Source: an uncultured Lentisphaerota bacterium
Lineage (GTDB): Bacteria; Verrucomicrobiota; Kiritimatiellia; CAIQIC01
Reading direction: 5' to 3'
Assembly: GCA_903871765.1 (NCBI GenBank)
Contig: CAIQIC010000261.1
Span: 1-33,088 of the forward strand
DNA length: 33,088 nt
In this document: piece after piece, positions 22,665 to 30,052 of the stretch
Layout: every line of letters starts with the position of its first letter
Numbering within the stretch: the stretch's first letter is position 1
The notes under the pieces: generated by a model
The model's input: the letters and a program-made list of their open reading frames with translations, nothing else
Told to the model about the DNA's origin: nothing
Databases searched by the model: none
Program-made: the position numbers and the translations under genes

Positions 22665-22901
22665 ATGGACAAGACGCATGATCGTCGTTTCTTGGGAATG
22701 CTGGGATTTCTAGGATTCCTCGGATTCCTTGGATTCTTAGGCTCTGAGAATTACCAGCATCTGGCCCGATTTGCATGGCTTGCATCTTTCGCTGGTTTCT
22801 CCTGCTTTGTTTTTATTCCGCGACAGGCAGCGAAGATAGATCCGCGGTATCGCTTGGATAGCGTAGCGGACATATTCTCTGCGTTGGCCGGACGCAAGTG
22901 A
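22665..22901 (+). CDS. Cassette gene 1: small membrane protein with GFLGFL repeats
   Basis: 78 residues. After a charged lead (MDKTHDRRFLG) comes a segment made of the tripeptide-like repeat LGFLGFLGFLGF, encoded by near-identical 9-nt DNA units, then NYQHLARFAWLASFAGFSCFVFI, which makes a second hydrophobic helix. The tail is polar (DPRYRLDSVADIFSALAGRK). Similar LGFLGFLGF openings occur in small DUF3796-like membrane proteins, but the similarity may reflect composition only. The start has AAAGGAAAT 8-9 nt upstream. It is the first gene after the candidate attI and is followed after 9 nt by an attC. Function unknown. Confidence 0.72.
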   Translation: MDKTHDRRFLGMLGFLGFLGFLGFLGSENYQHLARFAWLASFAGFSCFVFIPRQAAKIDPRYRLDSVADIFSALAGRK

Positions 22902-22910
22902 CCGATCTTT

Positions 22911-23001
22911 CGAACAAGCCGGCTGCACCGAACGCCGGGATCGGGCCGCGGTTTCATTCTGAGCGTCATTGGCCCGGCGTCGGTGAGCCGGGACGTTCGA
23001 C
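22911..23001 (+). repeat. attC site 1
   Basis: Left end CGAACAAGCCGG, right end GGGACGTTCGAC. Arms CCGGCTgCACCGaACGCCGGG and its complement pair fully except for the two lower-case extra bases on the left arm. A loop of about 33 nt separates the arms. Unpaired left-arm bases are the extrahelical bases that define attC strand choice in integrons. Confidence 0.75.
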
Positions 23002-23055
23002 GGCGCTATTGCGCGAAAGTTTCTAAGAAATGGCTGCGTTGCGTGTTACGTCTAT

Positions 23056-23670
23056 ATGAAAACGATATTCAACATGAAAACTCTTGCTCATTTTCTCGTC
23101 ATCGCCGGCGTGGGTGCCTCCCTGGCAATAGCTCCGGCAGAAGAGCCCAAGGCCGTCCTACGGCAGGTGGAGGAGACCCTAAAGCCGGTCCTGGCTGGTC
23201 TCGCTCCCACGCCAACTGTTGAATATTCGGCGGTGTACAGCGATTGTTTGGTCGTGCAGTATCGACCCCAGAGGTTCATGGTGCACCCACACCGCAGTGG
23301 CTTCTTCGGCGGGTGGAGCACGAATCTGGTTGAGGAAATCGGTCCCAGTGATAGAGGGTTCGTCCTGCGCGTTTTCGCGCCGCAGGGCGAGGTGCAACAA
23401 CCGCCGACACCCCAGACGGTACAAGAGTCTTATTGGTGGACCTTTTTCAACAAAACTTTCATTGCCGGGACGACGAACAAAATCGTCTGGACGTTGTCCT
23501 ATGGCGTTGACACGGACGCGAAGCTGTTGGCGAGCCTGAAGCGGGCGCTGGGGAGTTTGGCCGGAAACAGTACGAAGAACAAGGCCGAACCAGACGGTTC
23601 AGCCAACGGGAGCCAGCCAATTCGCTCAGAGACAAATCGAACGTCATCGGCGGCTGGCTCCCGTCGCTGA
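23056..23670 (+). CDS. Cassette gene 2: secreted protein of unknown function
   Basis: 204 residues. A signal peptide is visible in LAHFLVIAGVGASLAIAPAEE; the start may be 23056 or the ATG at 23074, and neither has a good ribosome site. A compact domain at about residues 30-165 holds VEYSAVYSDCLVVQYRPQRF, HRSGFFGGWSTNLVEEIGPS, GFVLRVFAPQGEVQQP and a last helix KLLASLKRALGSLAG. I do not recognise the family. The final 40 residues are polar and charged, and their codons lie inside attC site 2: the stop at 23668 falls within the right arm. Such read-through into attC is common in cassette genes and suggests this tail is not part of the fold. Confidence 0.68.
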   Translation: MKTIFNMKTLAHFLVIAGVGASLAIAPAEEPKAVLRQVEETLKPVLAGLAPTPTVEYSAVYSDCLVVQYRPQRFMVHPHRSGFFGGWSTNLVEEIGPSDRGFVLRVFAPQGEVQQPPTPQTVQESYWWTFFNKTFIAGTTNKIVWTLSYGVDTDAKLLASLKRALGSLAGNSTKNKAEPDGSANGSQPIRSETNRTSSAAGSRR

Positions 23671-23684
23671 CCTTTGCGTTCGCC
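23584..23684 (+). repeat. attC site 2
   Basis: Left end GCCGAAC, right end GCGTTCGCC. The inner arms ACGGGAGCCAGCC and GGCTGGCTCCCGT pair perfectly. The outer arms GGTtCAGC and GCTGACC pair with one extra left-arm base, and one further extra base lies between the two blocks. The site overlaps the 3' end of cassette gene 2. Confidence 0.68.
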
Positions 23685-23690
23685 TGCAAC

Positions 23691-23987
23691 ATGACCGAAG
23701 CCAAGCAAACGTTCCGGCTCTCTGAACTGCAAAGCGCCCTTGGATGGGTTGTTTTGGTCCAAGTCGTCATCCTTATGCTGACTGCTCTCCTCTTGGATGG
23801 AGGCTACTGTGGTCGGATTTGCGGGTGCGCGATGGGCGGATACTGGCTGATGCTCGGTTGGCTAGCCCTCCGTCGCAGGAATGCGCTCACTGCAACAGAC
23901 GCAGTCCTGATTCGGTATGGATTCATTATTTGGTTGATGATCGCTTTTTTGGTGGAGATGACATTGGAGTATTTCTTACATGTATGA
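23691..23987 (+). CDS. Cassette gene 3: three-helix membrane protein
   Basis: 98 residues with three predicted membrane helices: WVVLVQVVILMLTALLLDG, AMGGYWLMLGWLAL and YGFIIWLMIAFLVEMTLEYF, joined by short loops; RRRN after helix two gives an inside-positive loop. A CGRICGC cysteine cluster sits before helix two. No family recognised. The ATG is only 6 nt from the right end of attC site 2, leaving little room for a ribosome site, so it may depend on upstream translation. attC site 3 begins 4 nt after the stop. Confidence 0.7.
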   Translation: MTEAKQTFRLSELQSALGWVVLVQVVILMLTALLLDGGYCGRICGCAMGGYWLMLGWLALRRRNALTATDAVLIRYGFIIWLMIAFLVEMTLEYFLHV

Positions 23988-23991
23988 ATCG

Positions 23992-24083
23992 GCGAACAAA
24001 CCGGATGCAGTGAACCCCGCGATTGCGTCTCAGTTGCATTTCGGCTACCAGTGGCGCGGGGTCACTGATCCGGAACGTTAGGA
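23992..24083 (+). repeat. attC site 3
   Basis: Left end GCGAACAAACCGG, right end CCGGAACGTTAGGA, the closest of the set to the classical GTTRRRY core. Arms CCGGATgCAGTGAaCCCCGCG and CGCGGGGTCACTGATCCGG pair throughout, again with one G and one A extra on the left arm at the same places as in site 1. The loop is about 33 nt. Confidence 0.82.
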
Positions 24084-24087
24084 CGCT

Positions 24088-24444
24088 ATGTGTAAAATTA
24101 TACTCATCCCTGCTGTGCTTCTGGTTCTTGCCGGTTGTACGGAAAGGGAAAAGCGGTATACGGAGCAAGATGTCAACCGATTCGCCATGGAGAGCTTCGT
24201 GCGCAACAGGAGTTCACACACGCTCCAGAGCGTCGCAGTATTGGAGCAACTTCGGCAAGGATCGGTATCCAACGCGATTGAAAGGATTGAATCACACCTT
24301 GATAAAGACATCGAGCAGTTGCGATTTGTGTTAAAGCAGGCGAACATTTCGGACACCTCTCGCACTCAGGTTCAGGTGGTGCTGTCTAGAGCGGAGGCTT
24401 ACCGAGCTCAGTATCCACGCCCGACGATGGAGCAGAAGAAATGA
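24088..24444 (+). CDS. Cassette gene 4: small lipoprotein
   Basis: 118 residues. A lipoprotein signal MCKIILIPAVLLVLAGC has the lipidated Cys at residue 17 after LVLAG. The rest is helical and charged (QDVNRFAMESFVRNRSSHTL, VSNAIERIESHLDKDIEQLRFVLKQA), compatible with a coiled coil or helical hairpin on the inner face of the outer membrane. No family recognised. It starts 4 nt after attC site 3 and ends 7 nt before attC site 4, the tight packing typical of cassettes. Confidence 0.76.
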   Translation: MCKIILIPAVLLVLAGCTEREKRYTEQDVNRFAMESFVRNRSSHTLQSVAVLEQLRQGSVSNAIERIESHLDKDIEQLRFVLKQANISDTSRTQVQVVLSRAEAYRAQYPRPTMEQKK

Positions 24445-24451
24445 TAAGGCG

Positions 24452-24515
24452 GCCTAACAACGCGCTCAAGCGTGACCGGACGAAGCGCCCGGCCGCTTAG
24501 CGCGAGTCGTTCGCT
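24452..24515 (+). repeat. attC site 4 (short)
   Basis: Left end GCCTAAC fits the classical RYYYAAC core. The arms CGCGCTcAAGC and GCTTAGCGCG pair with one extra left-arm C; the right end is GTTCGCT. Loop about 25 nt with its own GC-rich hairpin. At 64 nt it is close to the shortest attC class. Confidence 0.7.
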
Positions 24516-24535
24516 AACGACGAGAGGATGAAAAG

Positions 24536-24874
24536 ATGACAAAAAGAATTGAACGATTGGCGATCGTCGTGTTGATCCTTTGGGTTGTCAGTTTAATCCC
24601 CAATCCCCTGACAACGATTGTGGCTGCCCGAATGTACGGACACTACGAGTTCCAACAGTTCCACTTTCTGAAATCAGCATTGGCGTCCGCCAGTCTTCTC
24701 CTCTCTTGGGCTGTGAACATTGCGGTTGGCATCTGGCTTTTTCTGGAGGCCAAGCGAGGCCAAAAAACAAAGTGGCTATGGCTCCTCTTTGGCATCGTGT
24801 TCGGTCTCGTAGCCGTCGCGCTGTTTGTTTTGCTCCAAATTCAAGAGGATTTGAAAACCAGTAAACAAGATTGA
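24536..24874 (+). CDS. Cassette gene 5: three-helix membrane protein
   Basis: 112 residues: helix one LAIVVLILWVVSLIPNPLTT, helix two SALASASLLLSWAVNIAVGIWLFL, a KRGQKTKW basic loop, and helix three LWLLFGIVFGLVAVALFVLLQI. The tail is polar (QEDLKTSKQD). The basic loop between helices two and three suggests a cytoplasmic location for it. No family recognised. GAGAGGATGAAAAG provides a ribosome site before the ATG. attC site 5 follows directly. Confidence 0.74.
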   Translation: MTKRIERLAIVVLILWVVSLIPNPLTTIVAARMYGHYEFQQFHFLKSALASASLLLSWAVNIAVGIWLFLEAKRGQKTKWLWLLFGIVFGLVAVALFVLLQIQEDLKTSKQD

Positions 24875-24876
24875 AC

Positions 24877-24940
24877 GGCGAACCAGATTTTTGACCGTGA
24901 CGGCTCACACGTTCGCCGCGGGTCAAAAGCGCCGTTGGCC
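24877..24940 (+). repeat. attC site 5 (short)
   Basis: Left end GGCGAACCAGA, right end GCGCCGTTGGCC. Arms TTTTGACC and GGTCAAAA pair fully, with the outer bases weaker. The loop of about 20 nt contains CACACGTTCGCC. The site is shorter and less perfect than sites 1-3 but lies in the expected place. Confidence 0.58.
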
Positions 24941-24963
24941 ATTTTAGAAGAAAGGAAATATGA

Positions 24964-26004
24964 ATGAACCGAAACATGTTTCTGTGCATGGTTACACTGA
25001 CAATTATGCTCAGCGGTTGCTCAACATACCGGCGAGGAACAGCGCTCACCAACTCACAATGGCTGGAGCTGACTTCGGTTGGCGGCGGGACTGAGAGCCG
25101 GTTGGCGATCAACCATTGGCCGTATGACAAGTATCCGAACCTGCCGGAGATAACCCCAAGATCGAACACGGTGGTGCTGGATGCAGACGGACCGGGGGTG
25201 GTTACAATGTTTCATGTCAGCAAGTACGGTGGAGGCGACCAGGGCGCACTGATTCTGCGGGTTTGGTACGATGGCGAAAACAAGCCCTCAATAGAGATGC
25301 CGTATATGGATTTTCTTGGTGATCCAGAGGCCAAAACAGCATATTTCGCCACCGTGTACTTTTCGCATGTAAAGGAGTCCCACAATCTCCGGTTGCCGAT
25401 GCCGTTTCGCAGGCACATCCACATAGAAGTGAAAAATCCGACGGACAGCAAGTTCAGCGGTTATACGGAAATACAGTGGAAAAAGGTCAAAGCATTACCT
25501 GAAGAAACTGGTTACCTACGCGTGGCCTACCGCACAGGTTCGCCGACCATTCCTGAAGAGATCATTGAAGCCTGCAACATTCAAGGGGCGGGTGTGATTG
25601 TGGCCCACTGGCTACAAGTAGCGGCAGACCATCCAATGGCTAAGAAAAGTGATCTTATCTGTGAAGCTAACCAGGAGATCTACCTGGACGGGAGCAGGGA
25701 ACCGCAGATGGAATATCTTGGCACGGAAGACTGTTACGGTTATTCGTGGGGCATGGCCGGCGGTATTCAATCGGACCATTACGCGGCCATCACGCGTATT
25801 GAAGATTACAAGTCGGGCGGTTTGTTCACCATGTTGCGTTGCCGCGGGATTGACACAATCAGCTTCGATAAAACCTGCCGTTGGGTGATCAATTACCAGA
25901 ATGAATTCTTCTCGGCCCGGGAATTGACAAAACAGCCCCGCCTTCACAACCGGGCTTCTTTCCCCATGCCTTACCGGAGCGCGATTTACTACTACGGCAA
26001 CTAA
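24964..26004 (+). CDS. Cassette gene 6: GH172/DUF2961-family lipoprotein
   Basis: 346 residues with a lipoprotein signal (MVTLTIMLSGC, Cys19). The body matches DUF2961: DGPGVVTMFHVSKYGGGDQ, ALILRVWYDGENKPSIEMPY with MDFLG, LPMPFRRHIHIEV, and near residues 252-262 LGTEDCYGYSWG, the family's GTED motif. Its glutamate is, as far as I recall, part of the active site of characterised GH172 members. Those cleave alpha-fructofuranosyl or alpha-arabinofuranosyl linkages; the substrate here is unknown. Length is near the family minimum. AAAGGAAATATGA precedes the ATG. It begins 24 nt after attC site 5. At over 1 kb it is the largest gene in the array and an uncommon load for a cassette. Confidence 0.85.
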   Translation: MNRNMFLCMVTLTIMLSGCSTYRRGTALTNSQWLELTSVGGGTESRLAINHWPYDKYPNLPEITPRSNTVVLDADGPGVVTMFHVSKYGGGDQGALILRVWYDGENKPSIEMPYMDFLGDPEAKTAYFATVYFSHVKESHNLRLPMPFRRHIHIEVKNPTDSKFSGYTEIQWKKVKALPEETGYLRVAYRTGSPTIPEEIIEACNIQGAGVIVAHWLQVAADHPMAKKSDLICEANQEIYLDGSREPQMEYLGTEDCYGYSWGMAGGIQSDHYAAITRIEDYKSGGLFTMLRCRGIDTISFDKTCRWVINYQNEFFSARELTKQPRLHNRASFPMPYRSAIYYYGN

Positions 26005-26018
26005 CCATAATAAAGATG

Positions 26019-26043
26019 GCCAACAACACCTCGGACGTTAGCG
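26019..26043 (+). repeat. Possible collapsed attC remnant
   Basis: GCCAACAACACC resembles an attC left end (compare GCCTAACAACGCGC), and it is joined directly to TCGGACGTTAGCG, which resembles a right end (compare GGGACGTTCGAC). The stem and loop are missing. It stands where the attC of cassette 6 is expected. Confidence 0.35.
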
Positions 26044-26586
26044 TCGCTGGCCGCGCCGAAACGTCAAGGTGAACATTGACGCCGCAGCCGCCACTGCACA
26101 ACCCGTCGGCCCCGGCCAAGCCGACTTCAAGCACACCGGAGCCAACCGATCAGCAGCGATAAACCGTCAAGCGGAGGGCGGGGATAGTCCCCCCTCCGCT
26201 GCTGCCCCTGCCGTCTAGCGGGCCGCGGGGGACTCCCGCCGTGCCGGGCCGGTCTCCTGTCCGCCGCCCGCAGCCAGCGCCCTGCCAGATCGCACAGGAT
26301 GCCCCACGTTGGGCGATCCGCCTGCCGATCCGCCTCCGGCCTGCCCCCCCCTTTGCACGTCCCACCGCATCCGTATCGCGCCTTGGGCATCATGGATGCG
26401 AAATCCGCCCGCCTACACCCCATGCCCCGGATATACGCACAATCTGACGAAGACCGGCTGCTACCTTTATGCTGCCGGTTCGAGCCTCATTCAGGACGGG
26501 AAGGTAACCGCCAGCAAGGGAAGCAACGGGCAAGGCGTAATGGCGAATAGCCTTGTATTCATTGGTGAAATAGCCGGATTCAAGCG
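26044..26586. other. Intergenic region between cassette array and tRNA-Tyr
   Basis: About 540 nt without a recognisable gene. A short frame reading NIDAAAATAQPVGPGQADFK up to a stop at 26216 and a later frame with GCYLYAAGSSLIQDGKVTAS look like protein-derived debris but match nothing I know. A GC-rich hairpin is noted separately. Confidence 0.4.
26170..26200. repeat. GC-rich hairpin
   Basis: AGCGGAGGG and CCCTCCGCT arms enclose GGGGATAGTCCCC. It is stable on either strand but has no T-run after it, so a terminator role is unsupported. Confidence 0.5.
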
Positions 26587-26672
26587 TGGTGGCGGGGGTA
26601 GGAGTCGAACCTACGAAGGCTTGCGCCGTCAGATTTACAGTCTGATCCGTTTAACCACTTCGGTACCCCGCC
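26587..26672 (-). tRNA. tRNA-Tyr (GUA), CCA encoded
   Basis: On the - strand: acceptor GGCGGGG paired with CCCCGCC, discriminator A, then encoded CCA. D-arm GAAGTGGTTAAACGG, anticodon stem TCAGA/TCTGA with loop CTGTAAA (anticodon GTA), a long variable arm as in bacterial tRNA-Tyr, and T-arm GTAGGTTCGACTCCTAC. All stems pair. Confidence 0.96.
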
Positions 26673-26763
26673 ATGAGGAACAGGTTGCTTCTAGCGCACC
26701 CGGCCGCCGATTTCAAGAAGAGAGATGCCACCAAAAGTGGACAGGGACTGAGGCTGGCACGGC

Positions 26764-28857
26764 TCATTCCTCTGCGAGCGCCAGGATCTGGAACAGATTG
26801 CTATAGTCATCGGTCCAGGGGCGAAACCTGGCGGGCATCTTGGCCGGGCGCATGGGCGCGTCTTTGAAGCTGGGGGCCTCAAACCACGCCTGGTGGGATG
26901 TCACCAGCACCCAGGTGGACGAAGAGTAATAAGACTCCTCGTCGTCTTCAATCTCGTCCTCGATGACCATCGCCTGTTTGCCCAACGCCTGGGCAGCGCC
27001 CAGACACACCGGCTCAAGGTTGAGGTACTTATTCGAAATGTGCAGCGCCAGGATGCCGTTGGGCTTCAAATGGCGGAAGTAAAGTTGGGCGGCCTCGCGC
27101 GTCAGCAAGTGCACGGGGATGGCGTCGCTGGAAAACGCATCGACGGCGAGCAGGTCGTAATGCTGCGTTTCCTGGTGTTCCAGGGTCAGCCGCGCGTCGC
27201 CCATCAGGATTTGTTTATCGGCCCCCGCATGGGCATAAAACGTGAACAGCGTTTGCGCGATCTGCTCCACCAGCGGATTGATTTCGTAGATCCGGAAGAC
27301 GTCGCCGGTACGCCCGTAGTTCGACAGGACGCCCGCGCCCAAGCCGATGATTCCGACGCGTACCGGGCCCTGGGCCTGGATCGCCTGCAGCGCGCGGCCA
27401 ATGCCGGAGTGCTCCCCATAGTACGAGGTCGCGGTGTAGTGCCGCGCCGGGTCGAGCAGTTGGGCGCCGTGGTCAATGGTGCCGTGCGACAAGGTGCGCA
27501 CGGGGTAATTCTCCGTAGGAGCATCGTCACGCACCGCCAGCGGTCCATAGAAGTTGCGGGCTTGGAACAGCAGACCCTGGTGGCTGGCGCGTTCCTGGCG
27601 TGCGGCGTATACGGCCAGCGCTACCACGCCCAGCCCCCAGCCCAACCGCAGCGGCCAGGCGGCGAACTTCGACCATGGCAGACGCCAGATCGCGAGCAGG
27701 GCGAGCACACCGCAAGCGATCAGGCCCAGCGGCAGTTCCAGGTACGTGGTGAAGACGTGGGGCGCGAGCAGGGCCACAAAGATGCCGCCCAAGGCCCCGC
27801 CGAGCGAAACCATCAGATAAAAGAGTGTCAGGTGGCGCGGCGCGGGACGACGACGGGCGAGTTCTCCGTGACACACCATGCAACAGACAAAAAGACCCGC
27901 TGAAAATCCGGGGATCGCCCACTTGATCGAGAGATTTCGCCCGTCGGCATGCAGCATGTAGACCATGCCGCCCAGGGCCACGGCCAGCAACGGGAGGAAC
28001 AACCAGCGCGGGTACAGGCGCTCGCTTTCAAAGGCCATGATGAATGTCGCCAGATACAGCACGAGCGGGATGACCCATAACAGCGGGATCGGCGCGACGT
28101 TTTCGCTCATCTGGTTGGTCACGGAAACCAGCAGCACCGAGGCACACGCGGCGAGGAGCACCCAAAACAAGAGCTGCGCGCCGCCGGGGCGCGCGGACAC
28201 GGTGGCCGCCGTGGAAACATCCGTCGTTGCGGCCGCCACGGGCGCCTGGGCGGGCGCGGCCTCCGGCGCAGAGCCCCGGCTCACCCAGGCGGTGACCACA
28301 CACATCAGCGCAAAGGCGACGTACCCTGCGCTCCAGGCATACGCCTGCCACCGCGAGGCCAGCCGGGGTTCGACGAGAAACGGAAAACTCACCAGCGCGA
28401 GCAGGGAACCGAAATTCGACAGCGCGAAGAGCCGGTAAGGCATGCCCGAGCCGGACCGCCGCACGTACCACGCCTGCAACAATGGGCTGGTCGCCGAGAG
28501 CAGGAAGTAGGGCAGTCCAATGGTCGCGCCGAGGACGGTAAGAATGCGGAAGGTGGGATCGCCCGGGACGGTCGGACGCCACGCAGGTGACGGAAGAATC
28601 GGCAACAGCGCGCAACTGATCAGCAGTAGCGCCACATGGACGATCAGTTGCCAACGCGCCTTCATGAAACGAATGGAAACGTGCGCGTAGGCGTAGCCCG
28701 CCAGCAACACCAGTTGAAAAAACAACAGGCTGGCGCTCCACACGGCAGCGGACCCGCCGAACCAAGGCAAAATGATTTTGGCAATCAGCGGCTGAACCTG
28801 AAACAAAAGGAACGCGCTCAGAAAGATGGTAACGGCGTATAAACCGACCTTGCGCAT
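26764..28857 (-). CDS. Membrane-fused spermidine-synthase-like protein
   Basis: About 697 residues. The first 440 form some twelve membrane helices (LYAVTIFLSAFLLFQVQPLIAKIILPWFGG at the start, a signature of these fusions). The rest is a SAM-binding Rossmann domain: VGIIGLGAGVLSNYGRTGD (glycine loop), FRIYEINPLVEQIA (acidic ribose-binding residue), ILMGDARLTLE, and YDLLAVDAFSSDAIPVHLLT, which corresponds to the catalytic-Asp region of polyamine synthases. Such fused proteins are common in Planctomycetes and Verrucomicrobia. None is proven to make spermidine, and a role in methyl or aminopropyl transfer at the membrane is only a guess. The ATG at 28857 gives the expected N-terminus; an upstream GTG at 28866 is possible. 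The next gene upstream on this strand is the SGNH hydrolase. Confidence 0.9.
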   Translation of the reverse strand: MRKVGLYAVTIFLSAFLLFQVQPLIAKIILPWFGGSAAVWSASLLFFQLVLLAGYAYAHVSIRFMKARWQLIVHVALLLISCALLPILPSPAWRPTVPGDPTFRILTVLGATIGLPYFLLSATSPLLQAWYVRRSGSGMPYRLFALSNFGSLLALVSFPFLVEPRLASRWQAYAWSAGYVAFALMCVVTAWVSRGSAPEAAPAQAPVAAATTDVSTAATVSARPGGAQLLFWVLLAACASVLLVSVTNQMSENVAPIPLLWVIPLVLYLATFIMAFESERLYPRWLFLPLLAVALGGMVYMLHADGRNLSIKWAIPGFSAGLFVCCMVCHGELARRRPAPRHLTLFYLMVSLGGALGGIFVALLAPHVFTTYLELPLGLIACGVLALLAIWRLPWSKFAAWPLRLGWGLGVVALAVYAARQERASHQGLLFQARNFYGPLAVRDDAPTENYPVRTLSHGTIDHGAQLLDPARHYTATSYYGEHSGIGRALQAIQAQGPVRVGIIGLGAGVLSNYGRTGDVFRIYEINPLVEQIAQTLFTFYAHAGADKQILMGDARLTLEHQETQHYDLLAVDAFSSDAIPVHLLTREAAQLYFRHLKPNGILALHISNKYLNLEPVCLGAAQALGKQAMVIEDEIEDDEESYYSSSTWVLVTSHQAWFEAPSFKDAPMRPAKMPARFRPWTDDYSNLFQILALAEE

Positions 28858-28866
28858 ATGACCCAC

Positions 28867-28887
28867 GGCCCGCGACCAGCGCGGGCC
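28867..28887. repeat. Perfect 8-bp-stem hairpin in the leader of the spermidine-synthase-like gene
   Basis: GGCCCGCG and CGCGGGCC around a 5-nt loop, 9 nt or less from the start codons. It could mask the ribosome site on the mRNA; no such role is shown. Confidence 0.5.
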
Positions 28888-28910
28888 TTTCCATCTTGTT
28901 AACGCGGCGT

Positions 28911-29006
28911 CAGACCTGCGAGCCGGGCGATCTCGTCACGAACGCGACGAACCTCGCCGGCGCATCCGCTCCCGCCCGGTTCTATCGCGTCCGGCTGGCG
29001 CCGTAG
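28911..29006 (+). pseudogene. C-terminal stub of a secreted protein
   Basis: The frame ends DLVTNATNLAGASAPARFYR then VRLAP and a stop. It resembles the end of the BspA-type protein (PSRFYRLRSP) and a common closing strand of secreted PVC proteins. No start codon and no upstream coding sequence remain. Confidence 0.4.
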
Positions 29007-29082
29007 CCAATGACCGCCGGGGTGACGCTGCATCGCCGGATCGTGGTCTCCATGGCCCAACGGCCGTGCGGATGGTGGTCGG

Positions 29083-29871
29083 CTACTTCGCCTGCGCGAG
29101 ACTGCGGTCCGGAACGCCCAGCGCGCGGAGTACGCCGGCCGCCATCACGGCGTCGCCGAGCGGCTGCATGTGCACGCCATCCCCCGTGAGCCAGTTGCCC
29201 TGCACGCCCGCCGGCTTGTGTTTCAGGGCTTCAAGAAACATGCCGTGCAGGTCGGCCAGCCCGCATTTCTTCGCTTGCGCGATCGCCTTCATCGCTTCCA
29301 CGTACTGGACCAGGCGTTGGTTGCCCTCCGCCGCCGGGTCCTCCTGGATGAGCGTCGGAGTGAGAAGAATGACTTTGATGCCCTTGGCCTGGGCCATAGC
29401 CACCATCTTCGCCACGTTTTCCTTGTACGCCTTGAGCACCTGCGCGTCATGCGGCGCGTTCAGCCGGTGCCACACGTCGTTGATGCCGATGCTGAGAGTG
29501 ACGACGGCCGGCTTGCGATCCACCACGTCCCGCTGAAACCGTCCGACCAGATCCTCGGCCTTCTGGCCGCCAATGCCCGCATTGATGATCTTGGGAAGTT
29601 GCAGGGCGGGATAAAGACCGGCCAGCGCGGCATCAATGTCGCGGAGATAACCGCCGCCCGCCGTGATGGAATCCCCGATCGCCACGATGCCGTTGCCCTT
29701 TTGGAGCAGGAGTTTGCCGGGAGTCTCCCTGGCCGGCTTGCCGACCCACGGGAGCACCTTGGCGATGAGGTTTTCCTTGGCCGGCGCGGGCGCATTCGCG
29801 GCGCGCAGGCCGAGCGCGGCAGCGCACAACAGGGCGGTGGTCAGGGCCAGACGGCTGAGAGGCTTTGGCAT
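29083..29871 (-). CDS. Exported SGNH/GDSL hydrolase
   Basis: 262 residues with a signal peptide (LALTTALLCAAALGLRAANA). The SGNH blocks are complete: GDSITAGGG with Ser68 (block I), INAGIGGQKAEDL with the oxyanion Gly (block II), SIGINDVW with Asn131 (block III), and DGVHMQPLG with Asp231 and His234 (block V). Fold members in PVC bacteria are mostly carbohydrate or acyl esterases, often removing acetyl groups from glycans; the exact substrate is not readable. The ATG at 29871 has GAAGGAG 6 nt upstream. It is monocistronic and divergent from the zinc-ribbon/EIIA gene. Confidence 0.92.
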   Translation of the reverse strand: MPKPLSRLALTTALLCAAALGLRAANAPAPAKENLIAKVLPWVGKPARETPGKLLLQKGNGIVAIGDSITAGGGYLRDIDAALAGLYPALQLPKIINAGIGGQKAEDLVGRFQRDVVDRKPAVVTLSIGINDVWHRLNAPHDAQVLKAYKENVAKMVAMAQAKGIKVILLTPTLIQEDPAAEGNQRLVQYVEAMKAIAQAKKCGLADLHGMFLEALKHKPAGVQGNWLTGDGVHMQPLGDAVMAAGVLRALGVPDRSLAQAK

Positions 29872-30052
29872 GACAGACTCCTTCTTTGTTAGCGACGTTG
29901 CAATATTGCCGGATGAGAGCCTGGAAGGCAAGCCGGGAAGAGGCGGGAAGTCCGTCTATCAGCTATTGCATTCTTTCCAAGAAGTGCTATAAAAATAAAA
30001 TATTTTCAATGGTCATCGTCCAGCATGCGAATTGTTCAAAGAAGGAAAATTG

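Noticed and set aside
26015-26071. Short + strand ORF MANNTSDVSVAGRAETSR
   Set aside because: Lacks a ribosome site and coincides with the presumed attC remnant.
26590-26672. Open + strand frame reading GGGGRSRTYEGLRRQIYSL
   Set aside because: This is the well-known artefact of translating the complement of a tRNA-Tyr gene.
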